Position numbers and translations under genes: made by a program. A stretch of 64,000 bases of DNA. Source: Hydrococcus rivularis NIES-593. GTDB lineage: Bacteria > Cyanobacteriota > Cyanobacteriia > Cyanobacteriales > Microcystaceae. Under the pieces are notes generated by a model. That model saw only the letters and a program-made list of their open reading frames with translations. It was not told where the DNA came from and searched no databases. Each line of letters begins with the position of its first letter. The first letter of the stretch is position 1. The DNA is taken from the NCBI RefSeq assembly GCF_001904635.1, contig NZ_MRCB01000008.1, positions 1-64,000 of the forward strand, written 5' to 3'. Of the stretch, positions 61,952-64,000 are shown piece after piece.

Positions 61952-63601
61952 GTGTTTTCCCTCACTCAAACCAGTTCCCGCCAGCGAGAAATTATCGAGA
62001 TAGTCCTAAGTAATGGATGGGACTATATGAGAAGAGTTTTAACTGGCGGCAAACCCGACGAACCGCAAATTCCGCGTCCGGAGGTTTTGCGGAAAATCTT
62101 AGTAGAACTCGGACCTTTTTATGTCAAATTAGGGCAACTTTTAAGTACTCGCCCCGATTTACTATCGCCTGACTATATCAAAGCGTTAACTGCCCTTCAG
62201 GCTAACGTTCCCGCAGTTGATTGGGAGGAAATAGAACTTGTTATTAGACAACAACTGCAACAGCCAATAGAAAGTGTTTTTACAACAATTAATCCGACTC
62301 CTGTTGCTGCTGGTTCGATCGCCCAAATTCATCGAGGAACGCTGAGTAACGGTCATGAAGTCGCCATTAAAGTTCAGCGTCCCGGAATTGATAAAATCGT
62401 GGCTCAGGATACTACTTTAATTAAAGGAATTGCTGAATTAGTCGCTCTTACAGAATTCGGACAAACCTACGATATTGTCAAACTAGCAGAAGAGTTTACC
62501 CAAGCTGTCAAAGCCGAATTGAATTTTACTCTAGAAGCTTCCTACACCGACCAACTGAGGCGAAATTTATCGGAAAGTCGTTGGTTCGATCCGAAAGAGT
62601 TAGTGATTCCTCAAATTTATTGGGAGGTTACGACAGAAAAACTTTTAGTAATGGAGTGGTTAGAAGGAAAACCACTACTAGAAGCTGAGATTTATTCATC
62701 AGATGAGAAAAAATCGGTTAGCGATTGCAAAAAAGAAATTACGACTCTTCTTTTTCGTGCCTTTTTTCAACAAATATATTTAAACGGCTTTTTTCATGCC
62801 GATCCCCATCCCGGCAATATTTTTTATCTGCAAGACGGACGAATCGCTCTCATCGATTTTGGCATGATTGGGTGTTTGGATCCGCGAACGCAGCAAATCT
62901 TAACAGAAATGTTGTTGGCAATTGTCGATTTAGATGCAGGGGCTTGCACTCAGTTAACTTTAGAGTTATCTGAATCGGTTCAACCTACAAATTTAGTTCG
63001 CCTCAAAGTAGATTACGAGCGAATGCTGAGAAAATATTACAATCTAAATCTCGCTCAATTTAATTTTAGCGAAGTGGTTTATCAACTTCTACAAATCGCT
63101 CGAAATAATAAGATAAAAGTTCCAGGAAATCTAGGTTTATATGCAAAATGTTTGGCGAATTTAGAAGGAGTTGCTCGTCAATTTAATCCAGAAGTTAATG
63201 TCCTCGATGAAGTCAAGCCTTTGATGACCGATCTCTTTCGTCGTCAATTAATTGGCGACACTCCCTTACAAACAAGCCTAAGAACAATTCTCGATCTAAA
63301 ATCAATTTATCTCAAATCTCCACGACAAATAGAAGTTTTATTAGACCGTCTCAGTTCGGAAACCCTACAATGGAATTTGAGGCTGAGCGAATTAGAACCT
63401 TTGCGACGCAGTTTGGATTCTTCTGCCAATCGACTTTCGTTTAGTGTCGTTGTCGGGTCATTAATTATAGGCGCAGCGATTATTTCGACAGGCGCACAAA
63501 CGCCACAGCTATCTTTAATTAGTAATATTCTTTTTGCGGCTGCTAGCTTACTGGGATTGTGGTTGATTGTTAGTATTTTACGTTCTCGTCGTTTGAAGTA
63601 A
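61952..63601 (+). CDS. ABC1/UbiB (AarF) family protein kinase-like
   Basis: Atypical kinase family affecting quinone and prenyl-lipid metabolism in chloroplasts and bacteria. 549 residues, GTG start. The KxGQ signature is VKLGQLLSTRPDLLS. The Ala-rich loop AAGSIAQIHRG replaces the usual Gly loop, Lys is in VAIKVQRPGI, and HADPHPGNIF and LIDFGMIG are the catalytic and metal motifs. Two C-terminal membrane helices (about 490-545) anchor it. Chloroplast homologues sit on plastoglobules. Confidence 0.92.
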   Translation: MFSLTQTSSRQREIIEIVLSNGWDYMRRVLTGGKPDEPQIPRPEVLRKILVELGPFYVKLGQLLSTRPDLLSPDYIKALTALQANVPAVDWEEIELVIRQQLQQPIESVFTTINPTPVAAGSIAQIHRGTLSNGHEVAIKVQRPGIDKIVAQDTTLIKGIAELVALTEFGQTYDIVKLAEEFTQAVKAELNFTLEASYTDQLRRNLSESRWFDPKELVIPQIYWEVTTEKLLVMEWLEGKPLLEAEIYSSDEKKSVSDCKKEITTLLFRAFFQQIYLNGFFHADPHPGNIFYLQDGRIALIDFGMIGCLDPRTQQILTEMLLAIVDLDAGACTQLTLELSESVQPTNLVRLKVDYERMLRKYYNLNLAQFNFSEVVYQLLQIARNNKIKVPGNLGLYAKCLANLEGVARQFNPEVNVLDEVKPLMTDLFRRQLIGDTPLQTSLRTILDLKSIYLKSPRQIEVLLDRLSSETLQWNLRLSELEPLRRSLDSSANRLSFSVVVGSLIIGAAIISTGAQTPQLSLISNILFAAASLLGLWLIVSILRSRRLK

Positions 63602-63727
63602 CGATACACGAACATGCCCCGACCGACAATCACCATCGATACCCCATAATTTTCTTCTAATGTCTGAAAGACTCTGTATTCTAAAAAATAGAAGAGGTAA
63701 TGTTTTTGAACAGACTAAGCAGATCTC

Positions 63728-64000
63728 GTGCAAGAAGACTTTAGACTGATTATCGATCTAGTATCAGTTTTGACAGCAGCCGCCGTCGGAGGCTTATTGG
63801 CGGCTCTACTACGGCAGCCTATTCTCTTAGGGTACTTGCTGGCAGGCATAATTATCGGTCCTGCCGGACTGGGATTAATTAAAGAACTGGTTCAGGTAGA
63901 GACACTGGCGCAATTGGGAGTCGCTTTCTTACTGTTTTCGCTGGGAGTTGAGTTTTCCTTTTCCGAACTCCAAAAAGTCAAGGGCATTAGCTTGGGAGGC
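63728..64000 (+). CDS. CPA2-family cation:proton antiporter (partial, cut by window end)
   Basis: 91 codons from a GTG at 63728, open to the window edge. The translation shows alternating membrane helices typical of the KefB/NapA-type antiporter N-terminus: LLAALLRQPILLGYLLAGII, then IGPAGLGLI and LAQLGVAFLLFSLGVEFSFS. The GVEFS element near the second helix pair is a family hallmark. Ion specificity cannot be judged from this part. Confidence 0.88.
   Translation, partial: MQEDFRLIIDLVSVLTAAAVGGLLAALLRQPILLGYLLAGIIIGPAGLGLIKELVQVETLAQLGVAFLLFSLGVEFSFSELQKVKGISLGG

Overview
The window is chromosomal DNA of a cyanobacterium. The evidence is a circadian kaiA-kaiB-kaiC cluster, an orange carotenoid protein (OCP), a Calvin-cycle type GAPDH (gap2), an SLH-domain envelope protein, several cyanobacteria-restricted small families (DUF760, DUF370/RemA-like, Npun_F0494-like), and the HIP1 octamer GCGATCGC, which recurs in genes and intergenic DNA alike. 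The order cannot be fixed from the sequence. No rRNA, complete tRNA, CRISPR array, prophage or intact transposase was seen. Layout: 0-6.3 kb holds a C-terminally altered glyoxalase I, an alpha/beta hydrolase, ilvC, a tandem-repeat helical protein and a secretion-type membrane fusion protein. 6.3-8.3 kb is an AT-rich island with one acyltransferase-like gene. 8.3-16.6 kb is housekeeping (PrxQ, cobQ, cysS, dnaA, def, ROK glucokinase, an RRM protein), interrupted by a scrap of decayed mobile DNA at 12.4-12.65 kb. 17.1-20.6 kb is the most unusual block: an OCP paralogue lacking the classical Arg155/Glu244 inter-domain pair, followed on the same strand by a START/SRPBCC-like protein, a CrtQ-like carotenoid glycosyltransferase and, overlapping it by 4 bp, a CrtO-like (staphyloxanthin sense) acyltransferase. 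21-33 kb carries a CobW GTPase, dtd, glgP, a second PrxQ, a membrane-anchored coiled-coil protein ending in a BRCT domain, a PBP4-type carboxypeptidase, DUF760, a MutY with an intact MutT box, an aldo/keto reductase and a RemA-like regulator. 33-42 kb is accessory: paralogous membrane proteins, a double Usp protein, a Cys-rich membrane protein, an esterase, a J-domain/pentapeptide protein, a PRC-barrel protein and a VWA protein. 42.6-50.5 kb holds ybaB, murB, murC, gap2, the SLH protein, sfsA, rpmG and rpsR. 50.6-58.6 kb holds RNase II, a large hybrid histidine kinase with degenerate receiver domains, and kaiABC divergent from it. 58.7-64 kb holds an alcohol dehydrogenase, a DUF4383 membrane protein, mannose-1-phosphate guanylyltransferase, an ABC1-family kinase and the start of a CPA2 antiporter cut by the window end. 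Working together: murC-murB-ybaB and rpmG-rpsR-rnb look like co-transcribed housekeeping sets; kaiABC forms the clock, and the neighbouring kinase is a candidate input/output partner; the OCP block is proposed as a photoprotection and carotenoid glycosyl-ester locus. Mobile structure is limited to non-coding elements: a 120-bp MITE-like repeat in two copies and a family of multi-hairpin elements in five places.
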